This document shows, in pieces, positions 8,621 through 18,355 of a stretch of DNA of 64,000 nucleotides. The stretch spans positions 1 through 64,000 of the forward strand of contig NZ_BAZK01000010.1 of assembly GCF_001310815.1 (NCBI RefSeq), given 5' to 3'. The position numbers and the translations under genes are program-made. This stretch comes from Pseudovibrio denitrificans JCM 12308. GTDB lineage: Bacteria > Pseudomonadota > Alphaproteobacteria > Rhizobiales > Stappiaceae. Each line of letters starts with the position of its first letter. Position 1 is the first letter of the stretch. The notes below the pieces were generated by a model that worked only from the letters and a program-made list of their open reading frames with translations, was not told where the DNA came from and made no database searches.

Positions 8621-10265
8621 AAAGAGCGTCCTTGAATGGCTGATCACCCAAGCGGCGGTAGGCGTCGATGAAGCTTTCTTCTTCGTCCAGCCGGTTTGCC
8701 AGATAGGTGTCGACAACGGTTTCAACGGCATCTGTGATCTCTGCTTCCGGGAAGCCACGACCGATGATTTTGCCGATGGATGTGTTCTGATCTGCAGAAC
8801 CACCCAGTGTGATCTGATAGAGCTCTTCACCTTTGCGGTCTACACCCAGAATGCCAATGTGGCCGACGTGGTGGTGACCACAGGCGTTGATGCAGCCGGA
8901 GATCTTCAGCTTCAGATCACCAATCTCGTTCTGACGCTTAACCGCCTCAAATCGCTTGGAAATTTCCTGAGCGATTGGGATAGAGCGGGCGTTTGCCAGC
9001 GCGCAGTAGTCCAAGCCTGGGCAAGCGATCATGTCGGTGATCAGGCCAGCGTTGGAATCTGCCAGATCGTTGGCTTTCAGAATCTTGAAGACGGTGGGTA
9101 CATCCTGCAGCTTCACATGCGGCAATACGAGGTTCTGCTCGTGTGTAACACGCAGCTCGTTGTGTCCAAACCGTTCTGCCAAATCAGCAATTACGTCCAT
9201 CTGGTCCGCAGTCGCATCACCCGGTGCTCCGCCGATTGGCTTCAGCGAGATGGTGATAGATGTGTAACCCTCTGCCTTGTGAGCATGCAGGTTGCGGCTT
9301 GAGAACAGGGCCAGATCACGGTCTTCGCGCTTCGCGGCTTCCAGCTCAGTGCTGATCTTTGGCAGAGCATCGAATGATGGCGGTGCGAAGTATTCGTTGA
9401 TGCGAACCACTTCTTCGTTTGGCAGGTTGAGGATGCCGTTTTTGGTTGCCTCGAACTCTGTCTCAATATCCTGCTTCAGCTCTTCCAGACCGGTTTCGTG
9501 AACCAGAATCTTGATGCGGGCCTTGTATTTGTTATCGCGGCGACCATAGCGGTTGTAGACGCGCAGGATCGCCTCGCTGTACGCCAGCAAGTCGTTTTCT
9601 GGTAGGAAATCCCTGACTTTACGGCCAACCATCGGCGTACGGCCCAGTCCACCACCCACGAAGACCACAAAGCCGATTTCCCCGTCTTCGTTGCGGGTCA
9701 GCTGCAGGCCAATGTCATGCACCTGCACAGCAGCACGGTCCTGTTCAGCACCGGTAATCGCAATCTTGAATTTGCGTGGCAGGAACAAGAATTCCGGATG
9801 CAGTGAGGACCATTGGCGCAGAATTTCGGCGTAAACGCGTGGATCTGCGAACTCGTCGGCGGCGGCGCCGGCGAACTGGTCGGAGGTCACGTTGCGGATA
9901 CAGTTACCGGAAGTCTGGATAGCGTGCATCTCAACGTCGGCAAGTTCGCGCAGGATTTGCGGAGTGTCAGAGAGCTTTGGCCAGTTGAACTGGACGTTCT
10001 GACGTGTTGTGAAGTGGCCGTATCCTCTGTCGTAAGTCCTTGCAATATGGGCAAGTTTACGCATCTGGGTGGCGTTGAGCGTGCCGTATGGAATAGCAAC
10101 GCGCAGCATGTAAGCGTGCAGCTGCAGGTACAGGCCGTTCATCAGGCGCAGGGGCTTGAATTCGTCCTCTGTTAGTTCACCGGACATGCGGCGGCGGACC
10201 TGATCTTCGAACTGGGTTACGCGTTGATTGACAAAGTCACGATCAAATTCGTCGTAGCGATACAT
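8610..10265 (-). CDS. cysI: Nitrite/sulfite reductase hemoprotein, assimilatory sulfite reductase
   Basis: The 551-residue siroheme [4Fe-4S] enzyme catalyses six-electron reduction of sulfite to sulfide. The cluster and siroheme ligands are visible as CPGLDYC (Cys415, Cys421) and GCINACGHH (Cys458, Cys462). The N-terminal ferredoxin-like half holds QNVQFNWP and TSGNCIRNV, which shape the substrate pocket. No cysJ flavoprotein lies nearby, so electrons probably come from ferredoxin or another donor. The operon around it (cysG, DUF2849, cysH, DUF934) points to sulfite rather than nitrite as substrate. Confidence 0.93.
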   Translation of the reverse strand: MYRYDEFDRDFVNQRVTQFEDQVRRRMSGELTEDEFKPLRLMNGLYLQLHAYMLRVAIPYGTLNATQMRKLAHIARTYDRGYGHFTTRQNVQFNWPKLSDTPQILRELADVEMHAIQTSGNCIRNVTSDQFAGAAADEFADPRVYAEILRQWSSLHPEFLFLPRKFKIAITGAEQDRAAVQVHDIGLQLTRNEDGEIGFVVFVGGGLGRTPMVGRKVRDFLPENDLLAYSEAILRVYNRYGRRDNKYKARIKILVHETGLEELKQDIETEFEATKNGILNLPNEEVVRINEYFAPPSFDALPKISTELEAAKREDRDLALFSSRNLHAHKAEGYTSITISLKPIGGAPGDATADQMDVIADLAERFGHNELRVTHEQNLVLPHVKLQDVPTVFKILKANDLADSNAGLITDMIACPGLDYCALANARSIPIAQEISKRFEAVKRQNEIGDLKLKISGCINACGHHHVGHIGILGVDRKGEELYQITLGGSADQNTSIGKIIGRGFPEAEITDAVETVVDTYLANRLDEEESFIDAYRRLGDQPFKDALYGA

Positions 10266-10291
10266 TGAAATACTCCAGAATTTAAAAGGAC

Positions 10292-10597
10292 TTAGGCAGA
10301 ACGCAAATGGCGTTCGGCCTGCTTGCCGAGATCAAGGCGTGTGGTTGGCCCTTGGGCGCGGATGCGCTCTTTCAGGCTCTTTGGCTGCAGGTGGCCATCT
10401 TTCAGTTCCAGATCAATCGCGTAAGTGCCGAGAACATATTGCTTTTCTTCACCGGCTTTCGCGAATTCCAGAGCTTTGGTCATGTCTTCGTCAGAGCCCA
10501 GAACCCAGGCAGCTTCAACAAACTCAACCCACTCTCCGTTGTGGCCGAGCCAGACGACATCACCATCGACCAGTCTGTTGGCGGTAATAGTTTTCAT
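10292..10597 (-). CDS. DUF2849 domain protein of the sulfur operon
   Basis: A 101-residue soluble protein matching DUF2849, a small family that in alphaproteobacteria sits between cysG and cysI. It starts with MKTITANRLVDGDVVWL and contains the acidic segment GSDEDMTKALEFA. The start overlaps the end of cysG by 38 bases and the stop is 26 bases before cysI, so it is co-transcribed. No catalytic motif is visible. Its role in sulfite reduction is inferred only from constant neighbourhood. Confidence 0.85.
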   Translation of the reverse strand: MKTITANRLVDGDVVWLGHNGEWVEFVEAAWVLGSDEDMTKALEFAKAGEEKQYVLGTYAIDLELKDGHLQPKSLKERIRAQGPTTRLDLGKQAERHLRSA

Positions 10598-12076
10598 CAG
10601 GGGTCTCCCTAGCTGCGACCACAGCCGGTAACTTCTCGTATTTGTATGGGCTTAGCGGGAGCGATCGCGACTGGTCTGCGTGGGCCACTGCCTTACCGAT
10701 GACGATAAGTGTGGGTCCGGTGACGCTGTCGTGATGCTCGAAATTACAGAGGTCATGCAGGGTGCCTGCAAAATTGCGTTCTTTTGTTTGGGCTGCGTTC
10801 TCAATGGCCATGACCGGGGTGGATAAGTCCAAACCTGCTTCGGCGAGCAGGTTTGCCACTTTCCCCGCCACTGTGCGACCCATATAAACGGCTGTGGTGG
10901 AGCCATTGAGTGCGAGATCCGCCCAGTCCGGGAGGACATCTCCATGCTGGTTGTGCCCGGTGGCGAACACCAGCGAGGAGGCAACACCGCGTAATGTCAA
11001 AGGTATTTGAGCGCTGGCTGCAGCGGCGAAAGCTGCGGTGACACCGGGCACAATCTCAAAATCCACGTCATGCTCTCGCAGCGCGGCAATCTCTTCTCCA
11101 GCCCGACCAAACACCATCGGATCCCCGGCCTTGAGGCGGACAACCCGCTTGCCGGACTTGGCGGCAGAGACCAATAACTGGTTGATCTGGGTTTGCGTTG
11201 AACTGTGCGTTCCTTTGCGTTTTCCCACGCTGATGCGTGTTGCATCGCGGCGGCCCATGGAAACCACGGCATCCGGTACCAACGCATCGTAGAAAATCAC
11301 ATCAGCTTCCTGCAGGACGCGCTGAGCGCGCAGGGTCAGCAAGTCTTCCGCTCCCGGGCCTGCACCCACGAGCCAGACGTATCCCTTCTGGTCCTGTTCA
11401 GAGTTCAGCAAGCGATGCGCTTCGGTCAGGGCCTTTTGTGTCTCACCAGCAAAAGTGTTCGCAGCGACGGAACCTGAAAAAAATTCAGCCCAAAAGCGGC
11501 GACGTGCGCTTCCCGAAGGCATCAGCTTACCAACTGTAGCACGGAAACTATCTGCCAACCTTGCGAGTTGACCGGCCTCCCGAGGCAACAGAGCTTCTAC
11601 CTGTGCGCGGATGTGGCGGGCATAAACAGGACCAACGCCTGTTGAGGTGATTGCCACGGCAACAGGTGCGCGATTGACCATCGCGCCGGTGTAAAAGTCA
11701 CAAAGCTCAGGACGGTCCACTGCGTTGACTGGAATGCCCTTCTCACGAGCGGCTTCCACGATTTCGCGGTCCAGCTCTTCTTCATCGGTGGCAGCAAACA
11801 CGAGGCTGCGCCATCCAGATAAGCCGGATTGAATAGGCTGAGCATGAAAACGCCATCGGCATCGGCAACCGCTTCGGCCAAAGCTGCACTTGGGCGCTCG
11901 TGGCTGACAACACGGATGTGTGCTTTGGTTTGCGCCAAAAGCCTCACTTTCGCAGCAGCTTCATCACCACAGCCAACAACAACAACCATTTTGCCTTCAA
12001 CCTTATGAAAGGTCGGAAAGACAGCGAGTTTATTGCTCTCGTCCTGCTGTGTGTTGTAGCTCTCTACCAAAGCCAT
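10560..12076 (-). pseudogene. cysG: Siroheme synthase CysG (dehydrogenase/ferrochelatase plus uroporphyrinogen-III methyltransferase), frameshifted
   Basis: CysG makes siroheme, the cofactor of the sulfite reductase encoded just downstream. The N-terminal part (FPTFHKVEGKMVVVVGCG) is the NAD-binding precorrin-2 dehydrogenase domain. The C-terminal part (VWLVGAGPGAEDLLTLRA, RLKAGDPMVFGRAGEE) is the SAM-dependent methyltransferase. Near 11808 the frame breaks after NPAYLDGA; the next frame continues LVFAATDEEELD, so restoring one base rebuilds a roughly 505-residue CysG. The start at 12076 is preferred over 12103 because GGAGAG lies just upstream. A real loss would leave cysI without cofactor, which favours a sequencing error. 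Confidence 0.88.
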
Positions 12077-12113
12077 TGCGCTCTCCAAGCGTTTTGGGAT
12101 CATTTATGCTGGA

Positions 12114-12158
12114 GTGAATTCTTATCCGAAAACCGGTTCCCACTTTTCGGGAATGCAC
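12114..12158. repeat. RIME-like intergenic hairpin, copy A
   Basis: A nested inverted repeat. The outer arms GTGAATTC and GAATGCAC pair in seven of eight positions. After a four-base left bulge, the inner arms CCGAAAA (12126-12132) and TTTTCGG (12144-12150) pair perfectly. The core ACCGGTTCCCACTTTTCGG is the sequence common to RIME-type palindromes of Rhizobiales. Copy B, with the same layout, is at 35899-35940. Confidence 0.7.
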
Positions 12159-12563
12159 TTCATTGGCTGCGAGTGTACAGAGTAGAGCTACTCTAAGCTC
12201 AGCATGGCATTCCAAAGCTGACTGGAGGCGTAGAAAAGATTTTTTTCAGGTGCCCGAACGGCGGAAAGGTGCTCTGTCTCAAAATTCGGCGCACGAGAAA
12301 CACAATTCTATTCCCGAAGTGCTTAAGAGGCACATAAGTCCTCAAAATTGCCGATACATGTACTGATTGAGAAAATAAATCTACATACGGGAGAGAGCCG
12401 CTGAAACAGCAAGCTGCAAAAACGAAAACCTGCAGTTCCGCCCAACGCACATTTTGAAGAATCTGGTTCTTCGCGTTTCACTTGCTGCTGTCGCTGCATT
12501 TAAGCAGAGTGCCGCACGGATGAAACCTGTCCCAGCTTGTACTGTAAAATCTGCCAAACAGGA
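12159..12563. other. Gene-free interval upstream of cysG and downstream of the LysR gene
   Basis: No convincing coding region was seen. The part nearest cysG should hold the sulfur operon promoter, but I could not assign boxes. Short open frames here lack ribosome sites and protein-like composition. Confidence 0.5.
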
Positions 12564-13469
12564 TCAGACAGCGTAGCAGGCTTTGTCTATTTCCATTTCG
12601 TTCAATATCCAGTCACGAAACAGCTTTATTTTCCGGTGGTTTTTCTGATTTTCTCGGTAAACCAGCCACACAGGATTTTCAGCTGTGCACTTTAACTCGA
12701 AGGGCTGGATAAGCAGGCCATCTCGCAATGCGCTTGAATGGAACAACGGCGTCAAAATCGCGACCCCATGCCCTGCAATGGCGATGTTTCCTTCAACAGC
12801 TTGCGTGCCCATTTGAGATACGGGTTGGTTTGAGAAATCGGGATCCTTCACCCCTGCAGCTTCAAACCAGTTTCTCCACCAAGGATCACCAGTATCAATA
12901 ATGGGAAGTTTCAGCAGGTCTTCAGGCTTATGTACGCCGCCGATGCTCTCAGCAAGTCTTGGGCAGAGCATGGGCGTGTACGTAATCTCGGCGAGTTTGT
13001 GACAGATTAATCCGGGCGACTTTTTGGGGCTGTTTCTGATCCCGATATCAACGTCGGAGGATGCAAAATCGACAATGTCACCAGTGGTTTCCAACTGAAC
13101 AGCAATTTTGGGGTTTGCCATCTGAAACTCGCCGATGCGCAACGAGAGCCAGTTCATGGCAAAGGTGGGAACTACACTTAGCTTCAGCCTTCCATCCTGC
13201 GTCCCTTGCACTGCCGAAAAACCAGCGCGAATGGACTGAAAAGCCTCGCTTGCGACAGTCGCAAGTTGCGCGCCTGCTTCTGTTAAAACAACCTGTCTTC
13301 CCACCCGTTTAAACAAGGGTGTGCCGGTGCGATCTTCCAGCACTTTTATCTGATAACTCACCGCCGCTTGCGTCATTCCCAGCTCCTCCGCAGCGCGGGT
13401 GAAGTTGGAATGTCTTGCAGCAGCTTCAAAGGCACGAAGAGCGTTGAGTGGAGGCAGGCTGTTTGGCAT
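12564..13469 (-). CDS. LysR-family transcriptional regulator, GcvA-like
   Basis: The 301-residue protein has an N-terminal winged helix-turn-helix (LPPLNALRAFEAAARHSNFT, then ELGMTQAAVSYQIK). The rest is a periplasmic-binding-protein-like effector domain. The opening motif and the FKRVGRQVVLTEAG stretch are typical of the GcvA/AmpR branch. The effector is unknown. It is transcribed away from a DUF1127 gene with 97 bases between the starts, an arrangement in which LysR proteins often control the divergent gene; that regulation is inference. Confidence 0.88.
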   Translation of the reverse strand: MPNSLPPLNALRAFEAAARHSNFTRAAEELGMTQAAVSYQIKVLEDRTGTPLFKRVGRQVVLTEAGAQLATVASEAFQSIRAGFSAVQGTQDGRLKLSVVPTFAMNWLSLRIGEFQMANPKIAVQLETTGDIVDFASSDVDIGIRNSPKKSPGLICHKLAEITYTPMLCPRLAESIGGVHKPEDLLKLPIIDTGDPWWRNWFEAAGVKDPDFSNQPVSQMGTQAVEGNIAIAGHGVAILTPLFHSSALRDGLLIQPFELKCTAENPVWLVYRENQKNHRKIKLFRDWILNEMEIDKACYAV

Positions 13470-13566
13470 CCTTGATAAAATCTCCTTATGCTTTCATCCC
13501 TACATTCAATTGGACTGTAAATGCAACCTCCGGCATTAATTCTCCCAGCAACAACAGGAGAAACAC

Positions 13567-13758
13567 ATGGCAGACTGCACCGTCGGAACTCACAAAGAGA
13601 AATTATCAGTCAATATTTTCAATGTATTACGTAGAATACTGGAAAGCCTTTTCATTCCAGCAAAACGCGGACCTAAGCTATTGGATATACGTGAGCTCCC
13701 CGCTCACATCCAAAAAGACATTGGAGCTAACATAGGACCAGGACCATTTATCAGATAA
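13567..13758 (+). CDS. DUF1127-like small protein
   Basis: A 63-residue protein whose C-terminal part, LLDIRELPAHIQKDIG, follows the DUF1127 pattern (a short helix ending in a conserved D-I-G). DUF1127 proteins are small and basic; some alphaproteobacterial members bind RNA or affect phosphate and carbon metabolism. The start has a good ribosome site (AGGAG, six bases before ATG). It is divergent from the LysR gene and may be its target. A weak hairpin (AAGGCT/AGCCTT) follows the stop codon. Confidence 0.65.
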   Translation: MADCTVGTHKEKLSVNIFNVLRRILESLFIPAKRGPKLLDIRELPAHIQKDIGANIGPGPFIR

Positions 13759-14029
13759 GGCTCCATAAAGCCTTCATATGATTCCCCTCTCCCTCTGTTA
13801 TCTCCCAAGTCCTCCTAAAACGACAAAGCCGATTACTGCTAAGCGGCTGCATTTCAGCGCATTTTTCTATCAGTAACGTCAGCAGTGTACTCAAGGCCTT
13901 TCAAGGGTCTGCCATCATCTAACATGTTATCCCCCTATGACCTCTTGGCGTTAGAATGATGTTATGAGTGGCACAAACGGCTTGGTGCCTACTCCAAAAC
14001 AAGAGAGGTTTCATTAGCTCGATTAGTCA
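13759..14029. other. Short gene-free interval
   Basis: Apart from a weak AAGGCT/AGCCTT hairpin directly after the DUF1127 stop codon, I see no feature here. Confidence 0.4.
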
Positions 14030-14428
14030 TCACCCACCATAATTCGCGCTGACAACGGCGCGGATTTCTACTAGGGCACCTTCGCGGCGGAGGGCGGCGG
14101 CTTCGATGGCGGTCCAGGCTGGGTAGGGTTTGGAGAAGAGTTCGAGGCGGATGGAGTCGAAGAGTTCGAAATGTTCACGCAGGCCGATGTGGTAGCTGGT
14201 CATTTCGACGATGGCGTCCAGATCCAGATTAGCTTCGTGCAGGATACAGGCGATCTTCTTGAATGTGTTGCGGAACTGGGCTTCCGGGTCTTCCGGCATG
14301 TTACCGCTCATGTCCGCGCCAGTCATGCCACTCAGGAAGATGTGATTTCCTGAAAAGATTGCCGGTGACATGTTGAGCTTTTCTGCAACTTCCTGAAATT
14401 CCTGAGGGATGACTACGCGCTTGACCAT
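14030..14428 (-). CDS. RidA (YjgF/YER057c/UK114) family protein
   Basis: The 132-residue protein has the RidA fold landmarks: IFLSGMTGAD near residues 30-40, the FRNTFKKIACILHEANLDLDA helix region split by a conserved F, and the C-terminal YPAWTAIEAAALRREGALVE stretch. The enamine-hydrolysing Arg seen in true RidA is not evident at the expected position, so it may belong to another Rid subgroup. The frame is open to 14485, but the ATG at 14428 follows GAAAGG and matches the family length. Confidence 0.85.
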   Translation of the reverse strand: MVKRVVIPQEFQEVAEKLNMSPAIFSGNHIFLSGMTGADMSGNMPEDPEAQFRNTFKKIACILHEANLDLDAIVEMTSYHIGLREHFELFDSIRLELFSKPYPAWTAIEAAALRREGALVEIRAVVSANYGG

Positions 14429-14505
14429 AAAATACCTTTCCTGACGCCTCTCAGCAGACTGTTGCCCCGTTTGTGAGACGCGCAAACTATATCGTCCCCC
14501 TGAGC

Positions 14506-14548
14506 CTAAAGCAGTTCACATTAAGCTGAAACACTTGAACTGCTTTAG
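14506..14548. repeat. Perfect 13-bp inverted repeat
   Basis: CTAAAGCAGTTCA (14506-14518) and TGAACTGCTTTAG (14536-14548) are perfect inverted copies around a 17-base loop. There is no T-tract, so it looks more like an intergenic palindromic repeat than a terminator. A decayed relative sharing AAAGCAGTTCA lies at 26524-26562. Confidence 0.7.
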
Positions 14549-14597
14549 ATACTCTGTCCTAGAGACCGACATGATATTGGCTGGTAGAGCTGGTCAG

Positions 14598-16855
14598 TTA
14601 CTTGAACGCGGAGGGAATAAACTCAACGGCCTTGCAGGAAATGTATTTGCCGCGTCGGATCAGGTTTCGTGAGGCTGATTTATAACAGACATCCCGAAGG
14701 ACCAGATAGGCAGGCAGTTTGGCGCCAGAGCCATAGGTTGTCATAATCATCTCTGCCCATTTCTTTGCCAGCGGGCTTGGCTTTTCGACAATCGGCAGGC
14801 CATCGTGTTTTTCGCCGGTGTATTTGAGGATCAGTTCCTTTTGAACGGCTGGCTTTGAGAGAGCTGCGAGGGCGCCTGTCAGTGACGCTTCATTGTCCTT
14901 TATTACGCCATCTGTTTCTGTACGACCGCCTTCTGGTGCGCCATCGGTTTCTTCTATCTCTTCCTCTTTTTCTTTAACGACGACATTGTAGTGGTTCTTC
15001 TTACCGTTTTCAGGAGGCTTGAACTCGATCTCAAACAACGCTGCCCATGGTTGTTTCGCTGCCCATTTCTTGATGTTTTTGAGGCTGGTGCCCTTGCCCA
15101 TTTTGGCGATGACTTTCTGCAGGATGTTTTCCTGCAGGGCATTGAAAGCTTCGTGGGCTTCGCCATAGCTTTCCAGCATGCCCTCCCCTTTGGAGCTGAG
15201 GAACTTTTCCAGCGCTTCCTTATGCGCCTTCAGTTTTTCTGCTTTGCGTTCCTGATCTGCCTTCAAGTCGGCAATGTTGTCTGCAAGCTCTGCCAGATCT
15301 CCAGCCATGCTCTTAGGGGCACTGCGCAGTTTGTGGGCAGCCTGAACGGATTCCGAGGTCCCTTTGTAGGTTACGACGTGGACCTTCTTTTCCGGCTTTC
15401 CGCGTTTGAGCTTGCCTCGGAGCCCAGAGCGGTTTTCCCTGTACCAGACTTCTTTGACTTCCATATAGTCTGGCAGTTGATCGGAGATGTCCTGTCCTTC
15501 TTTCTGAGCTGTCAGCAGGGTTTTGGCCCATGCCATGGAGGCTTCACTTGGGATGCCGACAAATGGTTTGCCGTCCGGCCCTTTTTCGCCAGTCTCCTGA
15601 TGAGACATGGACGCCATCAGCTGGTCTGAGCGAAGGCCATTGAAGCCAAGCTCCGGTGTGTTGGCAAGATCGGTTTTGGTGACTGATTTGTGGGGCATGT
15701 CGACATGGTTGTCGACCATCGGATCGCCTGTGTTTGCGGGTGTCTCCGGGGCGGTGCGCAGTTCAGAGGTGATGGAGTAGTCACGCCCCTCTTTTTTGAT
15801 GCTGACCTTGACCATCTGCGACCATGGCTGGGTTTCTGCCCATGCCAGAGTTTTCTTTACATTGTTGCTTTTATCCAGATGTGTCAGCACCATCTCTTCT
15901 GCTGTGCGCTGCAATCCAGAAGTGGCGAAGACGGCTTTGGGGCGTTCGTCATTGAGTTGCAAAACCGCTGCTTCCACTTCTGCCCCTCGGCTGATGGCAG
16001 CTTCCACGCAGTTGGTGCAGTTGAGCGCGAAGGCCATTTGCTTGGATGTGGCTGTGCCGTAGGCGATGGCTTCTTCTTCCAGCTCTGCCAGACGCTTTTT
16101 TTCACGCTCCGTCACCGCGCTTGCCTTGGCTTGATGCAAGGTCTTCATCATAGTGTCGCCAAAGGCTTTTTCTTCCATCAACTCTTTGGTGGTGGCCACC
16201 AACTCATTGCCCAACACCTTCATATTCTGGCTGAAGAACATGATGGTTTCACGCTGTGCCGTATCCATTTTGTTAGAGGGGGTGTCGCTGGCCTGACGTA
16301 GGTAGGCCCGAAACTCCGGTGCGGTCGACTGATCCTGAAACACTTCGCGAGTAAGTTGGCGGGATTGTTTTTTCAGCTCAATTTCGTGCTGCATCAACAC
16401 CATCTGGCGGGCTTTTTGATCGCTCTCGCCTAAGGTGCCTTTGACCAGACGGTCCCATTTGACGGCCTCCGGGTCGGCATAGGCTGCGCCCACCGGATCT
16501 TCCTCATAATGGGATTTTTGAGATTGGTAGGAGTTAAGCCGCTCTGTGAACCCTTCTGTTGGCCTGATGCCGCATCACTCAGCGCAGCCGTCAGCGGACG
16601 CTTTTTGCGCTCTTCAGCGGGTGTGCCTGCCACTACATAATCCGGGATGTCTGGATCAACGGTCCAATCCGGCGTGTCTTCATCAACTTGCGAGCCAATT
16701 GCCGCGCTGGCCTCAGAGATTTTACTGGTCACGCTTGGAGAGCGTTTTTTGCGTCCACCACCGACTAGGTCGTGGAACTTCCAATTCATCTCAACATAAA
16801 CTTTCTTCAGCCAATCATCGTATTTCGGGGCGGGCGCTTGTGCTGGCATAGACAC
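14598..16855 (-). pseudogene. Large unrecognised protein with a duplicated C-terminal domain, frameshifted near its N-terminus
   Basis: I do not recognise this protein, about 750 residues when joined. It begins with MSMPAQAPAPKYDDWLKKVY and a Lys/Arg-rich segment, with no signal peptide. The frame breaks near 16565; the next frame continues as EGFTERLNSYQSQKSHYEED and runs to 14598. Counting residues from the Met at 16493, two copies of a domain of about 165-180 residues occupy 194-377 and 453-626. They share W-A-x-x-Q-P-W, T-G-E-K...D-G-x-P, W-A and L-P-x-Y with an aromatic and basic tail. A charged helical segment (about 380-450) joins them. A secreted effector or phage-like protein is possible but unsupported. 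Confidence 0.65.
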
Positions 16856-16969
16856 ACCTCATCTCACCTTGCGTCATGCCGCTTATTTACCACGTTCACA
16901 TTCACGTGATGTCGCTGGACTGTGGGCTTAGTTAGCGATTGGTGAGCTGCCCGAGGACAATGCAAAAGA

Positions 16970-16993
16970 AAAGCCCCGGCAGACCGGGGCTTT
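16970..16993 (-). terminator. Intrinsic terminator on the minus strand
   Basis: AAAGCCCCGG and CCGGGGCTTT form a ten-base stem with a four-base loop. On the minus strand it is followed by TTCTTTTG. It ends the leftward transcript carrying the small gene at 17022. Confidence 0.8.
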
Positions 16994-17021
16994 CGTGTCC
17001 AATTCTCTGATTTTGCTGTGC

Positions 17022-17246
17022 TTACTTGAGGCGCTGCTGATCAAGTTCTGTCACCTTCACACCAAACCGCGAGATCTTGCTAACCTGCTGCTGCATTTCG
17101 GCACACTCTTCCATCAGGGCTGTGAGTAGCTCACGTCCGAGGCCTTCAGGGAGTAGGATGGTATCTGCCTGCCTATAAGTAGAGAAACAATGGCGGGGCA
17201 GGCAGTGTCGATTAGTGCATAACTCGAGGTAGTACGACCATCGCAT
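17022..17246 (-). CDS. Small hypothetical protein, possibly a gene remnant
   Basis: The 74-residue frame starts 20 bases after the preceding gene's stop and ends before a strong terminator, so it is probably transcribed. Its first 30 residues are Cys-rich and look poorly conserved. The rest (EGLGRELLTALMEECAEM then QQQVSKISRFG) resembles the first helix of MazG-like pyrophosphohydrolases, which carry an EExxE motif. If that is right, the gene is a truncated remnant. Its last codons and stop match the thiolase gene end at 18813 in 16 of 17 bases. I cannot assign a function. Confidence 0.45.
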   Translation of the reverse strand: MRWSYYLELCTNRHCLPRHCFSTYRQADTILLPEGLGRELLTALMEECAEMQQQVSKISRFGVKVTELDQQRLK

Positions 17247-17266
17247 GACCCGCTTACATCTTATGT

Positions 17267-18355
17267 TTACTGCATAACTATGGTCTTAAAGGACATCTGC
17301 TCTGCACAAACAGATCTTCTATAATCTGAGGCGATGGCTCTTTGCGCTCTGAGGATGATCATAGGCAGCATAATGTCTGGTCTCATTTGCGTATACTCCT
17401 CAAATTCTGCCCAATCTCCACCACCTTCTAATATAGCCACTGTCATCCATTTTAACCCGCAGAGTTCATCTTTGGGGAAAGGCTTGCCCAAAAAGATGCC
17501 TTTACCAAGCTCCCATTGTGCTGTTGCATTGCCATTCTTTGCGTACCTTTCTAAGGACATCTCACGAGAAAGCGTACTTAGTAGTCCTTGATTGAGGCGT
17601 GTATTATAAGGTTGAACACTCTCTTTCAGCCAACTGAGCTCATCCCTATATTTTTGAAATCTATTCTCCTCAGGTATTCCCTCAAGTACTTCGATGCGCT
17701 CATTATTATTCTTAATGAACAAAAGTATGCGCTCGTAAAATGCTTGATAAGAAGGCGTGCGAAACTGATATGTCAACTCAGAAACATCTAAAATCTGCTC
17801 TGCAGTAAAATGAAAAGACCTTAAAACAAGCACTACGTAGAAGTCATGAGCAGAGCCTTGGAAATGTTCAATATTAAACTTGTAGGCGGCAATCTCTTCA
17901 TAATTTCTTTCCCACTGTTTCCGTTGCGTAGGCTGCTCAAAGTCGGGCAGTTTTAAGATATGATCTTTGAAATGATCGACAAGGAGGTATTCGTTAAACT
18001 CGGTATCCAGCCCAACATTTTCAAGGAAAAGAGATGCGTAGGCGTCGATAATCCCTTTCCCCTCCAATTTCTGCGCTTTTATACCCCAATCAATTGCAGA
18101 ATTAACATCTTCAGAAGCTCCTAATCCCAGCTTAAACATTTTGGAAAGTTGCCGCGCTGCTTGCGGATTTCCCGCCTCGGCTAGTGCCATAAAAGCCGGG
18201 AGGGCTTCTTCATAGCGCTCTGCATTGAGCAAACTCACAGCCTCTTCGTAGGAGACATCAGGAGCCTTGGGGTGTGTGGCCTGTGAAAATGCGATTGTAG
18301 GGATAAGTGATAAGGAGAGTGCCAAAACTAAAAATCGGATGCTTCGGGAAATCAT
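17267..18355 (-). CDS. Secreted Sel1/TPR-like repeat protein
   Basis: The 362-residue protein has a clear Sec signal peptide (basic MISRSIR, hydrophobic core, cleavage after AFSQA). Residues 35-100 form Sel1/TPR-like helical repeats (SYEEAVSLLNAERYEEALPA, AARQLSKMFKLG), and another such unit is near 275-310 (NATAQWELGKGIFLG). The middle is helical, acidic and unassigned. Such proteins usually act as periplasmic scaffolds; no specific partner is suggested here. The AT-rich region upstream holds its promoter. Confidence 0.7.
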   Translation of the reverse strand: MISRSIRFLVLALSLSLIPTIAFSQATHPKAPDVSYEEAVSLLNAERYEEALPAFMALAEAGNPQAARQLSKMFKLGLGASEDVNSAIDWGIKAQKLEGKGIIDAYASLFLENVGLDTEFNEYLLVDHFKDHILKLPDFEQPTQRKQWERNYEEIAAYKFNIEHFQGSAHDFYVVLVLRSFHFTAEQILDVSELTYQFRTPSYQAFYERILLFIKNNNERIEVLEGIPEENRFQKYRDELSWLKESVQPYNTRLNQGLLSTLSREMSLERYAKNGNATAQWELGKGIFLGKPFPKDELCGLKWMTVAILEGGGDWAEFEEYTQMRPDIMLPMIILRAQRAIASDYRRSVCAEQMSFKTIVMQ

